A stretch of DNA of 64,000 nt from Pohlia nutans (GCA_022496805.1 CM040090.1:16796001-16860000), one strand, 5' to 3'. Positions 20,915-33,449 are shown, numbered from the stretch's first letter. Numbers and translations are program-made. The notes: a model not told the origin generated them from the sequence alone.

Positions 20915-23900
20915 TTACATTTCGTCATGGAATGGCAACGGAACAAACGTCTCAGCTCTGTACTTGCCTACATTGTTCAAATGCTCATTTTCAATCCTGC
21001 GCATACCAAAGGTTCAGTAGTTCTGGTCAGCAAGCAAGAAGGAAACATTGTGGCCTATCTATCAGGAAAATCTGCAAAGGCACTTATACTAATATGCTGG
21101 AAAACGCCTGCACAAACACAAGGGGCCTGGACGAATTGCTGCAAGTGACATAACCCCTAACGCCCAATGTGGCCATCTGCATCACTGAACTACTTTGAAA
21201 TGGTGGCAGTTTCTCATTTGACCTCGGTTTTCTGATTGCAATACATCAATTTAAAGCTCTTGTTCTACACTACAAGATCAAGAGCGTTTGATCGTGTCAA
21301 ACTGAAGTCATTTTCACACAAACAGATGCTTTGCAGCAGGGGGTCCAATTTTCCTACAATACAGAAACTAGATAGTGGACGTTTAGGGGTTAATCATTGG
21401 TTACAACATCAAATCGAGGAGAGATGTGCATGCATCAATCTAACCACTTGCTGGCAGTTGGGCGCAGGACTATCACCGGAAGAAGTTCCAAATTCCCCTG
21501 CGGAGAACCTCCAGGCTAGCCATGATAACATCAAACGCATTCTGGTTGAAGCCGAATGACACCTGAACTTGTAGAAGTGTAGCCAGCCACGCTAACCTCA
21601 ACACAGCATTCGCTCCCTGGTAGAGTCAAATTCAGCTTCGAGTATTAGGAAATGCGCACACACGTTCTTCCAAGGACAGGAAATCAATCAGGCAGAAAGG
21701 TCACTTACAATGGCAGCGAAGTATATGGAATGATTCTTCGAGATGAGCTTGTCTCGTAGCCACTTGTTCCTTGACTGGGATTTGAGCAAGCCCCAATCAA
21801 CACAAAAATCCCAGTAGCTAGAGAATATGGTCGCAAAGATGGAGGCAATGATAAACAACACCCGCAGGGACAGTTCGATCTCAGGAAACTGGCGGTAGTT
21901 CGTGTATGCTTGTCGTAGAACCAAAGCTACTATCGCAGACATGTATTTACCAGCATTCTGTAGCTGATGAGTGTCCTTCTCGTCATGATACCTCTTCAGA
22001 CACTGTAGTAAGAAACGAAACACGCTTGAATAAGAACAGAGAATGCAAATGCCAATCTGGTCCATAATATTCTAGGCAGAATGAATAAATTCTTCTTCAC
22101 CAAGATGCTCTCACTCAAGAATAGTACTCCCTCCGTCCCAAAGATATTGCCATGTTTGAAAGTCATGTTTGAAAGTGCTTTTTTAAGTAGGTCATATTGT
22201 AAGAAACATGATTAAAAAAGGTTCCAAATTATGTCACTAGAATGTTTGAAGAACATTGCATGTGTTAATTGCAACCTAAATAAAATTAGTCACAAGGAAG
22301 TATTTTTTTTGACCTACTTAAAAAAGCACTTTCAAACATGACTTTCAAACAGGACAATAACTTTGGGACGGAGGGAGTACCACTTTCCCTAGTACTTCTA
22401 GGCATTCGAACCTAGCGTCTAAAAGGGTTCTCTTTCAGCTGAGTCTAGAATGTTTAGATGATCCATAGCTCAAAAAAGCACTTGTAGACTGGTAAGCCCA
22501 CACTCGGAAACTATACGACAAAGCAAAAGCGACAAGCATATAGACCTAAACTAAATAACAGAGCACCCATGATTATACTCAGGACACTGTTTAAGACACT
22601 GTCTCGTTGCAAGACGGTACCTGTAGAAAACGCCACCAAAATGGTAGCATCGCCACAACGTAGCCAAACCCTGATAGATTGGGTTTCTCTTACATGCTTG
22701 GTCTTCCTTCGTTAAAAAGAAACCGCTGGAGTAGTAGCACGCTATGAACTCAAAATTTCTGAATACCAATACCTGGCTAGTGAATTGGTCGCCGAGGAAG
22801 AAATCTGCAAGTATGACCTGCAACATTCATCCACATAAGCTGTTAGGTGGCACCCACGAAGAATCACTCAGAGAAAATTGTATAACTTTCTCTCCAGGAT
22901 TGCAAAGACTACATGCTTGATAAAATCATGCAGGGAAAATTCCCGCAGCCTGATTCAATTGAGATAATCAATCACGAATAATTTCCAAGGTAAAACAAGC
23001 CAACAACTTGTGAAAGTCTTAGAGATTATGGGTCGCGTGTCAACCTTGTATAAGGGTGCCAAAGCCAGACGCCGAAAGCAGCCCAGGAAAAATGCACGCG
23101 AAGATCTATACATGGTGTTGAATGGAAAGAATAAAACCACCAAAGTTACCTGCAAGTGCCAGAAAGTAAACACACTAAGCTCTGTAACCTGGCAATAGGG
23201 TAATCTTAATAATGCTTTTGAGGCTGAAATTGATCTGGTTGCTCAATGACTATAGCTCAGGGGTACATTCACAGTATAATGAGCCAAGGAAACTGTAACC
23301 AGTGATTAATTTATCGGATTATTAAGCGATAATCTTATCATTTGAATTGATATTTCAATACAAATTAGTAACTACATATATTATATGTCATTCTACAATA
23401 TACTGAAGTTTAACGATGTTTGAAAAGTTATTGATACTCCAAAACGATTAAAATATGGTCGTAACCAGTTGTTAATAACGACTAAATGTGCTTATTAAGC
23501 ACTATAAATGTTCATTATATGTAGCAAAATGTCCTAATTTTTTTCTAATATCTATATAAATTGAAGATATGATTTTCTAAGCACTCATCAAGAGTCGTTA
23601 GATTTGGGCGGGGTTGGCTCATTTTATTGTGAATGCACCCTCAGAGAACAATGCAGGCAGAGAACATATGGCAAGACCATAAAACCGTAATTACTCGATT
23701 TCTGCAAGCAGAGTAGAATTGGAGGCAAGGATAGTTTTCATAGGTTTGGCAGCAGGCTATTTACCAGGACTAGGAGCAAGGGAATTATATCAGCCAACGT
23801 TGAGCCTTGATGTTGAGAGCGCAGTGCAGCCACTCCTGCCGGAACGGGGTCTGGATGTGTATACAAGGTCACTATAATGTGAATGTTCATGCCTCCAAGC

Positions 23901-24603
23901 AAGAAGGTCGTAAATCCTGTGCTCAGAAGCAATACCTCGCGATATCGAAGTTCACTGCCGGTGGCGAATCCAAAGATGAACGGATAATTTATACGAGTCC
24001 TTTGCCAGGCGTAAACATTGATGCCGTAGAAGAACATATGGAGTGCCACCAACATGAGGGTGCTGCAGAGCGAATGGAGAATACATTAGAAATATTGAAA
24101 CACCAAGGATTCGAAAACATGAATCCTTCACACCAGGAAAAAAATTGTGCCTATATATCGCCAACGAAAAACAAGCTTGCTATGTTGCTACAAAAAAAAA
24201 TTGGGTTAAAAAATAGAGTATATCGCCATAATCTTCACTTATCATTGGTATCTATAGCCAACAATTCTATAGAGAGCTATGTATTTGTAGTAATAAAAAT
24301 TGTAAATCGCCAAAAAATGCTTTCTATAAGGTAGGAGCACCCAATTCCAACAGTGTACCCAATCCCAATAATTTCTACACACAGTAGTCATTCTAGAACG
24401 TAAATCTAGGTAGACCATAGATAGCTTATCATTTTTGTCAACAAACCATAAAGGCTCTATGATGTGCTTAGTTTGCGTTCTAAAATGAATGCCATGTTTA
24501 GAAATGATAGGCATTGGGTACATTGTCGGAATTGGGTGCTCCTACCTTATTTCAAGTTTCAATTTTCGAATCGCCAATGAGACTCCCTTGAAAACATGGA
24601 AAA

Positions 24604-24634
<31 letters not shown>

Positions 24635-27600
24635 TTTCACCAGTCTAATTGCACACGTGCATTTGTTCGAGTAAAGGTAAGAAGCGAGAGCCTCGCTCTA
24701 ATACTCACCTGAACACGGGGAACACCGTATCTAGATACACGGTACCTCCACCATGATCCAGTGCCAACGGATTGGACACTAAGTAGAAGAAAGATAAGAA
24801 TAGAGCGATTGAACAGCCCGTAAAGAGACCTGGTTCCAGCCAATTAAAAAGCCCCAGATGAGCACAAGTGTTGAAGTTTTACAAATCTAGTCTAGAACAA
24901 ATTGCAAATCTCAGACCATCCTAAACAGCTGAGTCATTGAAATGCCGGATAAGCATCTAAACTAACTTCACAACCTTGACGGTAACTATAATTTTTTGAG
25001 ACCATAAACTGTTCTTCATTATTTAATTTATAGAGAAGAAACTTCGAAATAGAATAGTCGAGGTACTCTATGCCAACCCTTGCCACCACAACTTTTACCT
25101 AAAAAACAGGTTGTCCGATGAGTCCCCTGTTTTCTAGTTGGTCGCAACTGAGAGATAGCCTTCTTATGGTCACCCTCGGAAAAATATTTTGTATATATAT
25201 CCTCCACCTTGCTCATCAGCTTAAGCATCTGCATAACCACCACTCTATACATAAGATACCTGAAGACACTGTAACTTACAGCTGCACTGCACAGATACCA
25301 TGCTGTATTGAAGTCGATCAAAATTATGTTAAAAATTTCTGCTCTAGAATTCAGATCATTCGCAGCGAAGGTCAATTATTCAGAGTTTCATAATGATATT
25401 ACGCCAGGAAACATACCTTCGTAGAAACAACAAAGTGAGAGCTTTCGACTTCCTTCATGTAGACTGGGGCAAAGTGCCATCCTGTAATCTTATCATACTT
25501 CTTCAAAATCTTGGCAAAAGCTGTTATATTCAAGGACCTACAAGACCGACGATGACTTCGTTACATCGCTTGCAAGTATCAGTGTGATAGTCAGTACAGT
25601 ATAGTAGGTAGAAAAAGACATTGCAGCATTGATGCAGTCATACAGGCACGTAATAATATTTTCGTGAACCATCCATGGCTACCTTGAAGAGAAAGAAACT
25701 CAAAATCAGAGCAATTAACCCCTAAGCGTCTAAAACGCCCAATATGGCCATCTGCATCACTGAACTTTGCAACGGTGGCATTTTCTCATTTTACCTCGCT
25801 TTTCTGATTGCAATACATCATTTTAAAGCTCTTGTTCTACACTACAGGATCAAGAGCGTTCGATCGTGTCAAACTGAAGTCATTTTCACACAGACAGATG
25901 ATTTGCAGCAAGGGGTCCAATTTTCCTACACTACAGAAACTATAGAGGTTAAACACACTGCTTGTAGAATATTCAAATATGTGTATGCAAGCATTCATTC
26001 TCCAGGAATTATAGTCAGCCCCTCTAGAACTGTACCTGTAATTGGAGAGCAAGCTAAGCCCTCTAAAAAACTCCACAAATGCGCGACGCAGCACCCTCTT
26101 TGCATGATCCAACTCTTTTTGGGAGTGCGACTTGTGATTTTCAAGGTCACTGTCTCCCAAAACATCTTCCAACACCTTATCGTCCTCAGGTATAATCGTA
26201 GACACTTTCTTCAGCGCCGACCTTAGCGGGATTGACCTTGCTGGGTCCTGCTGGGCATGTCTGGATCTCAAATTCCTTGCCAAACCTTGATCAACGTAAT
26301 CAGCTCCATCATCTACTTCGCTGGCCCTGATCTGACCATCTTTGAAAGGGAGCTCATCGGATAATTCCTCAACGGACGGAGATAAAGATATTATAGTACT
26401 ATCACCAGTCTTCTCTTTCGGAAGAGATGAAGTTACTGGCGTGTGATTGCGAGACTGTACACCCTCTTGCAAACGGATCAACGAAAGCATTTGCTTCTCC
26501 AGAGCACCTGCGCGGGCGATGTTCTCTGCCTCCTTTTTCTTGTAGAATATGTTGACTTTTGTCAGCTGCTCATCCAGCCGAGCAAAGAAGGCCCTGTCCT
26601 GCGGGGACTCTGATAGTGGCTCCCGTAGCTCAGTGACGTAAATTTCTGATCCATCCTCGGCCCGAAGCTTGTCTATCTGTTAACTTTTCAATGTCAGCAT
26701 TAACCCTTGAAGGACCAAGGATTCATATTCAGATAGGACCAGATTTTATATCGCTGGAATCAGTGAAGAACATTGCATGTGTTGATCAAAAGACAAGATA
26801 AATGTGAATAAAAGGAAGTCTACATAGGAATCATTCAAAACTGCTAAAAAAAACATGAGGTGTTGAAGAAAACATTCTCCAATTTGGGTTTCTTCGCCAA
26901 GAAACCTTGTGTTGAAGGAAACGTTACGAAAGTATCGCATGAAAAGGGTACCTCCTCCAAAAATAGTGTGATTTTCGAGAAATATCTTTTTGGTAAGAAA
27001 AAAGCATAAGAAAATTACAAAAATTAGAGGGTGATATAGACACCATGGTTGCAACTATATACATGGTGTTAAAGATGGAATTTCTAGCACAATAAAAATA
27101 AGTTAGACATAAGTCACACTATGTGAGACGCATAAAAGTGGTACCCATATCAAGCCATTCCCCATCGATCGTTGAAGTGCAAGCTCAACCACAACTTCAG
27201 CAAAATCAGCAGCCACTAGACTTCAGCTAAGGCTGTGGAGGTTCTAGTGCAAATATGGATATTTAACCCCTACGCGTCTAAAACGCCTAATATGACCATT
27301 TGCATCACTGAACTTTGTGTCGGTGGTTTTCTGATCGCAATACATCATTTTGAAGCTCTTGTTATATACTACAAGATCAACACCGTCAATCGTGTCAAAC
27401 TGAAGTCTTTCTCACACAAACAGATGATTTTGTCCAATTTTCATACACTACAGAAAATACAATGTGGACGCTTAGGGGTTAATAACATGAGAGTCAAAGG
27501 AGATTCACGAAGATAATGGAATTAGATCCTTCGAGCAAAACCTCAGCTCACGACACCGAAGGAGCACTACAGCATTGGCTTAGTCTGAGCATTAAACTGA

Positions 27601-28114
27601 GATCCATGAAAAGAAATTGACGGGAACGGATTGCAGACCAGCGCAGCATCGAGCCTCCGGAATTTCCAACATGAAAATACACGGGAGCTACATTCTTCAG
27701 GGGATAATACACGGGAGGTTCCTGATACTCCATTCAAGCCCCCTTTTCACAATGTACAAATAATATGGAAAAATACGGCGTAAATCATTGAAAGTTCAAG
27801 TTAAGCAAACAGCGAAATTAACATACCGCGATAGTATCTTTCGATTCCTGGCCGATTCTAGTAGAGAAAGAGGGCTTATATCCCTCTCGCCCTCGGCGGG
27901 TTAGGGTTCGGGTGAGAGTCTTGGCAAGGCCGGGCTTGACGGATTTCAGGGACCGCAAGAGTCCCAAGGAGCCCGTGCGAGTAATGTAGGTCGCTTCCAC
28001 GGTCCGGTGCTGCTCGACATTGTCCAAGTCGTGCTTGAGATCGTCGTAGCAGCAGTACGCGTCCTGCCACTCCGGAACAAGCTGGCTCTGCAGCTCCTGC
28101 CCAAACTTCACCAT
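20915..28114 (-). CDS. PHO1-like SPX-EXS phosphate exporter, gene B, frameshifted
   Basis: Eleven exons on the minus strand: 28114-27827, 26676-26036, 25537-25417, 25228-25099, 24829-24709, 24062-23765, 23149-23045, 22817-22621, 22002-21709, 21616-21477, 20996-20915. The product would be about 805 residues, a close paralogue of gene A in the same orientation. It has SPX start [55 protein letters not shown] and the end PLPFHDEM. Exon 8 is 197 bases, against 198 in gene A: one base is missing near 22665-22675, so frame is lost after NPIYQG, although the DNA beyond still encodes [13 protein letters not shown] in the next frame. All other exons keep length and phase. It is therefore a young pseudogene or a sequence error. 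Exons 2 and 3 of gene A are one exon here. An in-frame upstream ATG lies at 28168. Its introns hold many MITEs. Confidence 0.85.
21154..21389 (+). mobile_element. TTAA-group MITE family F1, copy a
   Basis: The element begins CCCCTAACGCCC after a degenerate ATAA and ends GGACGTTTAGGGG before TTAA at 21390-21393. The interior motifs CATCTGCATCACTGAACT and GTGTCAAACTGAAGTC are shared with copies b and c. It lies in the last intron of PHO1 gene B. Confidence 0.75.
22127..22377. mobile_element. Stowaway MITE
   Basis: The ends CTCCCTCCGTCCCAAAG and their inverse CTTTGGGACGGAGGGAG match the canonical Stowaway terminus. TA is duplicated at 22125-22126 and 22378-22379. Inner arms (CATGTTTGAAAGT) also fold back. 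Stowaways are mobilised by plant mariner-like transposases. It lies in a PHO1 gene B intron. Confidence 0.92.
23261..23640. mobile_element. MITE with GGGTRCATTCAC ends
   Basis: The ends are GGGTACATTCACAGTATAAT and the inverse of GGGTGCATTCACAATAAAAT. TCAG stands on both sides (23257-23260, 23641-23644). It occupies most of the PHO1 gene B intron between exons 6 and 7. The superfamily is not assigned. Confidence 0.7.
24195..24600 (+). repeat. Intronic repeat shared with Bet v 1 gene A, split by a MITE
   Basis: The two halves (to about 24326 and from 24550) match the continuous sequence at about 3640-3835. The MITE at 24327-24549 interrupts it, so the copy in Bet v 1 gene A serves as an empty site. 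It ends near a run of 26 A at about 24600-24626. Confidence 0.55.
24327..24549. mobile_element. MITE family P, 22-bp perfect inverted ends
   Basis: The ends TAAGGTAGGAGCACCCAATT and the exact inverse bound 223 bp. The interior holds CTAGGTAGACCATAGATAG, also found (inverted) in the related copy at about 62690-62930. It lies in a PHO1 gene B intron. Confidence 0.8.
25719..25948 (+). mobile_element. TTAA-group MITE family F1, copy b
   Basis: The element is flanked by TTAA at 25715-25718 and 25949-25952. The left end is CCCCTAAGCGTCTAAAACG; the right end is eroded. The interior is nearly identical to copy a. It lies in the PHO1 gene B intron between exons 2 and 3. Confidence 0.7.
26703..26885 (+). 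mobile_element. TTAA-group MITE family E, copy 3 (truncated)
   Basis: The left end reads CCCTTGAAGGACCAAGGATT after TTAA at about 26700. The shared GAACATTGCATGTGTTGATC follows, but no right end is found. It lies in the first intron of PHO1 gene B. Confidence 0.5.
26944..27165. mobile_element. MITE family Q, copy 2
   Basis: It matches the element at 17137-17369 through most of its length and ends GTGGTACCCATATC. The left end is shortened to AAGGGTACC. It lies in the first intron of PHO1 gene B. Confidence 0.65.
27267..27478 (+). mobile_element. TTAA-group MITE family F1, copy c
   Basis: The element is flanked by TTAA at 27263-27266 and 27479-27482. The ends are CCCCTACGCGTCTAAAACG and TGGACGCTTAGGGG. 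It is the third copy of this family within PHO1 gene B introns. Confidence 0.8.
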
Positions 28115-28600
28115 CGCCACAACACAACTACGGTCTCCGTCAGGAGCGTTTTCTTCTTCCTCGTCCAACGGTTTCTATTGTATCTGTAAACTGAACCTCC
28201 CCTCCACATACCTGCTCGTGAATAATCCGCAGCAGCTCCTGCACATTGTCCTTATCGAGATTCAGAACTAGCAATGCTGGAGGAGCTAGATGCAAACTAA
28301 GAAAAGGCCGTGAGGACGCCGAAAAGTTTCCTGATATATCAATCGTGAACAGTTATACCTGACCCGTGAATCTTCACCGGATTGGACCTGAATCTCGCTT
28401 CATCCATCGCTGAAAGTCTGGAATAAATAAAGCTGAAGTTTGATGTGAATAGTGTTTCTGTGATTACTTCAATACGGTACCGCAAGCTGAGCAAGTTCAA
28501 CGCGAATCATCATCATAGCTGCAGCTAGTACTGTACCGCAATAACTCTACACGCCGTAGCTTCCTCAAAAACTCTGTGATGTGATCACGCCATAGCTACT

Positions 28601-28912
28601 AGAGTTAACCGAAAAGAAGGCCATGGAACCTCGCTTTTCAACCTCCTTCTAACCTCTCTTTTAAGCTATAGTTGGGTTGAATAGTATCGTGTCATAACTT
28701 GTCCCCTTGTGGGCCATAGGCTTGGAGCTTTGGTAGGAGGTGTGGGAGTCATTACGAGGTGTGGAGAATAATGGCAGTGGCTTGCTTTAGATTGTCTCCC
28801 AACTCATCGTGAACTAGTTTTTGGTCTATTTATATTTCCATATGAGTTCAAGAGGAGTTCAAGAGGAGTTTGCTAAAACTTTCCTCTTTGAGCTGACTTT
28901 TCGGTTAACTCT
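28601..28912 (-). mobile_element. MITE family N, copy 2
   Basis: The ends AGAGTTAACCGAAAAG and the inverse are the same as copy 1, and ACT again stands on both sides. The interior is in the opposite orientation to the copy at 19650-19969. Confidence 0.8.
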
Positions 28913-28975
28913 ACTAACCCTGCAATTTGGATCTCACTTCGTACAATCATCACTGAAATCTTTTGGAGTACTTTA

Positions 28976-29140
28976 CCCTAAAGGACCAAGGATTCATGGT
29001 CTTAAAATGACAACTTCAATGGGTCATTTCATGATAAATATAATTCAGATGGGACCAAACTTTTACATCACCAGAATCAGTGACGAGCATTGCATGTGTC
29101 CGTAAAGGAACAAATCAATTTGAAAAAAACGATTTTCACA
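28976..29140 (+). mobile_element. TTAA-group MITE family E, copy 4 (truncated)
   Basis: It begins CCCTAAAGGACCAAGGATTC and shares GAGCATTGCATGTGTC-like sequence with copies 2 and 3. The right end is not identifiable. Confidence 0.5.
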
Positions 29141-29144
29141 TAGG

Positions 29145-30545
29145 ATGTACCCAAATAAAATACTTATCTTATTTTGTTGTTTTGAAGATAAGTGTTTGGA
29201 TATCTAAGAAAGTCAGATTCTAAATTATCTTTTTTAATCATTTGCACAATCAAAAGTTGCACATTTGAATTTCAAACATGGGATTGAGATAGTTCTCAGA
29301 TTTTACAACATTTCATTTTCTAGTGATCTATTGACGACTTACCAGTTGTCTGAGCTCTAAAAGCATACCTAGCGGCATGAGTTTTGGTAAGACCAAATGC
29401 CAAAGTAGTGGTAGATGACGAGTTGATGTTTACAAAATGCCCCTAGCAGCACAAGTTCTGACGCCAAAGAATATAGCGGCATGCTCTTTTTTGACGTTTC
29501 CCGGCCATGTGAGCTTCACTTGGCACAAGAGAATTAATAACGCCAAACACCACTGTAGAGAGGAATCGACAGAGAATCACGCATTGGGAGATGCGCAACC
29601 CATCCCAACTCAACACTTGTTTAACTTATGTGCTAGCTCTCACACGTGCCTTCACTTCGTTCGTGTTTTCAATATTTTCTTAATAGCTTGGTGTGATAAA
29701 ACTAGTGTTGATGAAGCTAACATGTTGGCCAATCCTCCAAAGCTCATTTGAAACGGAAACAAAAGGCAGTTGGAGGAGAATATGGACTGCCACTGTTGGG
29801 TTTGCTCTAAAGCGTCAATGCCATCCAATGTGAACAATGTTCTTGTGAATCTTTCAATACTTGATTAGAACAGGGCGACCGATGCCTTCCCAGAGTCTCT
29901 CACAGTCAGGAAGTAGATGAAAAGTGCCAAAGGCCCTTCCAAAATACCTCTTGACTTTGAATCCTAGCGTATTAGAAATTGGGCCTTCAAACCACTATTT
30001 AGTTGACTATATCCTCACATTCTACTTGTGATTGGTCCATTGACTGTTTGTTGCGCACTTTTGATATGTGAGGGTTGTGCAAGGGTGGGGGAGTATGAGA
30101 GCAAGGGCCCTTCAAATATAGATGAATAATTTGAGAGAGTTAGTCTTAGCGTGCATGGGTGGGAATGCTCTTAATTACCCACCACAGGTTCAACGTGGAA
30201 ATGCAGATTCAGATTCAATGCTATTGCAGGACTAATAACCGTGATTCCGTGAAGCATGCTGCACGAATAGACTTTTGGTGACCGGTCACCAGTGCATTAA
30301 ATATAGATTCCCGTTACTCCGGCAGCTACGGCGAGATCAGAGGTGGAGAACAAGGGCGTGACCGGTGCCCTCTGCCCAGCCTCACTGTGACCGACTGCTC
30401 TCTCGACATGGATGATATATGTTCATCCGATCCGACCCTTTCATTCGTTCGTTGGATTTTGAATCTCCAGGTTCTGGCGGGAGTGAATCTACAGCTTTCG
30501 ATGGTTCCCGCCTTTCCCGCTTGCTGGTTTCGAAGGGTTTCCCTG
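29145..30545. other. Intergenic DNA
   Basis: No gene is recognised. A GC-richer patch at about 30300-30545 has open frames on both strands (for example 30382-30573 and 30387-30599) with no recognisable domain; it could be a decayed exon. Confidence 0.3.
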
Positions 30546-30546
30546 A

Positions 30547-30908
30547 GAGCCGCTTCACACTATGGCCGTCCAAGATTCAGAGGCCGTGGGATTGAGTGAT
30601 CAAATTTTGTTGAGAGTCCAAAGAAAACTAATGAAAACAGGAAATAAAATATAGTTATCATTTTTTATGAAAATAAATCGACGGTCTCTCGATCATAGTT
30701 TGGGTTTCCATTCCTGTCCGACCCAAACTTCCTTTCGAGAGGCCGTCGTCTTGATCAAAAAGTGTTGCCATGTATGCATTTTGGAGGACGACGGTCTTTG
30801 AACTTTAACATCTAGTGTGAAGGGTCGAGAGGCTGAACTCTTGGGCTTTTGCAATCCAATTGGTGGAAATTAACGGCCTCTCGACCTTCGGTCATAGTGT
30901 AAAGCGAT
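30547..30908 (+). mobile_element. Tourist/Harbinger-like MITE family H, copy 2
   Basis: It matches copy 1 throughout (GCCGCTTCACACTATGGCCG start, TCATAGTGTAAAGC end) with scattered substitutions. The terminal GGG has been lost, so it is older than copy 1. Confidence 0.75.
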
Positions 30909-30928
30909 CCAAAAGCCCTTGCCCATAG

Positions 30929-31255
30929 AACTTCACACTATGGCTCAAGATCAAGAGGTCGTCGATGTTCACCAATCATATTGCAAGAAATCTCGACACT
31001 TTACACTGAAGGCTATTGACCTCAAAATGCCTACATGGTAATACATTTTGACTAAGATGACGGACTCTCGAAGGAAGTTTCTATCAAACATGAATGGAAA
31101 TCCAAAATATGGTAGAGAGGTTGTCGTTTTTTTTCATAAGAAATCAAAACTACATTGTATTGCCTATTTTCAGTCCATTTCTTTAGACTCTCAACAAAGT
31201 TTGGCCACTTGATCCCACGCCCACTTGACTTGAACATCCATAGTGTGAAGCAGCC
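30929..31255 (-). mobile_element. Family H MITE, copy 3, reverse orientation
   Basis: It has the ends CTTCACACTATGGCTC and CATAGTGTGAAGCAGC and the family interior in reverse. It lies about 20 bases from copy 2, so the two form a large inverted pair. Confidence 0.7.
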
Positions 31256-31515
31256 TTAGAGCATCCCCACAAGCAGTATCCGTATCAGTCTATCTCTATC
31301 ATTCAAATGGAGGAACAAATATAGGAAAACAACATTGTCTCTCCACCAGTTGGCTTCAACAAAAAGTTCCCTAAATGACGCCTCATATAGAGAATTGGAT
31401 TCCAAGTTCTCTAATTTGTTTTATCTATACATAATGTCAAAGGAGTATTTGAGCCCCTATTATGTTAAAAAGTATCAAGGACAAGGATACAGAACCCCTG
31501 GTGGAATGCTCTTAA

Positions 31516-31729
31516 CCCCTTAATCCTTAAAAAACATATTCCGATTTAGAAAAAAAGATTTTTTTGAATTTTAATTTCAAAATATAAAAGTAATTTACAT
31601 TCTAAAAATGTAGGCACGTACAATTCTATTAGCGAATGATACCTAAATATTTTCATAAAAACATTCTTCCAATATTTTTCCATCGGGATCAAAGTTGTTT
31701 GAAAATTGAGAAAACTAAGTCCTAGGGGC
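31516..31729. mobile_element. TTAA-group element, degenerate
   Basis: It begins CCCCTTAATCC after TTAA at 31512-31515 and appears to end CCTAGGGGC before TTAG. The interior is AT-rich. No sibling copy was found. Confidence 0.35.
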
Positions 31730-31746
31730 TTAGCATGTGTTTTTAT

Positions 31747-33445
31747 TAAGGGTTAACTCCTACACAAACGTAATTGTGTACTTAATTATTTGCAAAGAAA
31801 TGTCATGAAATGATTTCTGGAAGAGAATTTTGTGAGACGCTTTGTATAAAAAGTCAAACTCTGAAAGACAAATAGATTTTCTCATTCTTGAGGGTCATTT
31901 TCACAACCTTCTATATATTTGATTGAGAAATTTATTCATGTACATTATAGTATATACAAAAAGAAGAAAAAAAATGTAATTTTTTCCTTAAACCCCCATG
32001 GGTGAGTCCCAAGTTTTTTGGGTTTAAAATCATCATCGCTTTTGATGTGTTACAGGTCTAAATTGATGTGTTACAGGTCTAAATTTAAGTGAGGTATAGA
32101 AATCTCAACCGTTTAATCTTGCAACATACATGTTCTAGATCATGTGGATCAATTTCGGGATCATTTGGCCATATAAATTGCAAGATTATAGTGTTGTAGT
32201 GCTAAAAAAGAATGCTGAAATTTTTCTAGCAACATAGTTAGAGGTGAAATTTGTTTTCAAATTACTCAAATGAAAAAAAAATTAAACTCTAAAGTAGTTC
32301 TAAATCATCATATAAACACATTAGTACCAAAAAAGCCTCATGAAAAAAAATGCAATTTGCACTAAAATGGCCTTGCAATGTCAAAAAGTAGCCTGAAAAG
32401 TGACCCATTTGAATTGAAAGCAAAAAGTGTTCAAACTAGACCCGTGCACTAAAATGACTCCCAAACATTCATAACAACATGGATTGACATGAAATTTTTA
32501 CCATGATAACTAGGCTTCAAGGACAATTCAACCCAACAAGTTTTAGTGATGGAATGAAGAAGATACAATCCCCCGAAGTTGTCGCCATCAAAATTTATAA
32601 AAATTGTTCAAAACAAAATACCTACTTTCAAATGACGACCAAAAATTCAATTCATCTCGGATTGATCTGAAATTTTTACCACACATTCCACACATCATTT
32701 TGTGTGTTTTTACAAATTTAGTAAAATTTAATATTTAGAATATTTATTTATACACTAAGAATGAATCAATATAATTATGATCAATATTATACAAGATTCA
32801 TTTGGCATTATAGTACTGTAAATAGGAATCATATATTTTGTTTACTTGTAAGTTTTTTGGTTTAACCATTAAAGGCATGAATGAAAATAGGAGGTTTAAG
32901 CACATAAAATATGCCTTCACTTTTGAAATTTCCCGACAAGGATCTTAAACATATTTATCAAATTTTACTATAAAATACAAAGACAATCACATTATGATTT
33001 TATTATTAATAAATTCAAGGAGGTTTTCTTATTTAAAGAGACGTTATGATTTACAATGCATCATTAAGTTAAAGTTTAAAAGTCCATTTAAAAAAAAAAT
33101 CTCCATTCTATCTAGAATTGTACAAGAATATTATAATTGAAAGCTAATAATACCCATTTGCAATCATTCTACATATTGAAACTTTTCAAAAATCATTGTG
33201 CATATAAGAAACATTTTTTTACTCTAAAATTATGTAAAGTTGCTAAAGAGTTAATTGAACAAGGATGAGTTATATTGAATGCAATTCATATAACTAGATG
33301 CAACATGATAATGCCACATTCCAAGTCCTTTATATATTTTCTCAATTTTTTTATTTATTAATTTGCCCATCACTGACTGGTGACATGTTTTAGGTTAATC
33401 ACTTCTATTATAGATTCTACTAAAAGGATTTTGGAGTTAGGTTCC
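31747..33445. other. AT-rich gene-free DNA with a 21-bp tandem duplication
   Basis: No coding sequence is visible. Two exact tandem copies of a 21-base unit (containing GATGTGTTACAGGTCTAAA) lie at 32042-32083. Confidence 0.45.
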
Positions 33446-33449
33446 TTAA

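Noticed and set aside
23807..24334. 175-codon plus-strand open frame
   Set aside because: It overlaps exon 6 of PHO1 gene B on the other strand and an intronic repeat; splice-consistent PHO1 coding explains the region.
24600..24626. A-run suggesting a retrotransposed copy
   Set aside because: No processed gene or target duplication precedes it; it looks like a simple homopolymer at the edge of an old repeat.
31040..31237. Open frame inside a family H MITE
   Set aside because: It is non-coding MITE sequence; related copies do not keep the frame open.
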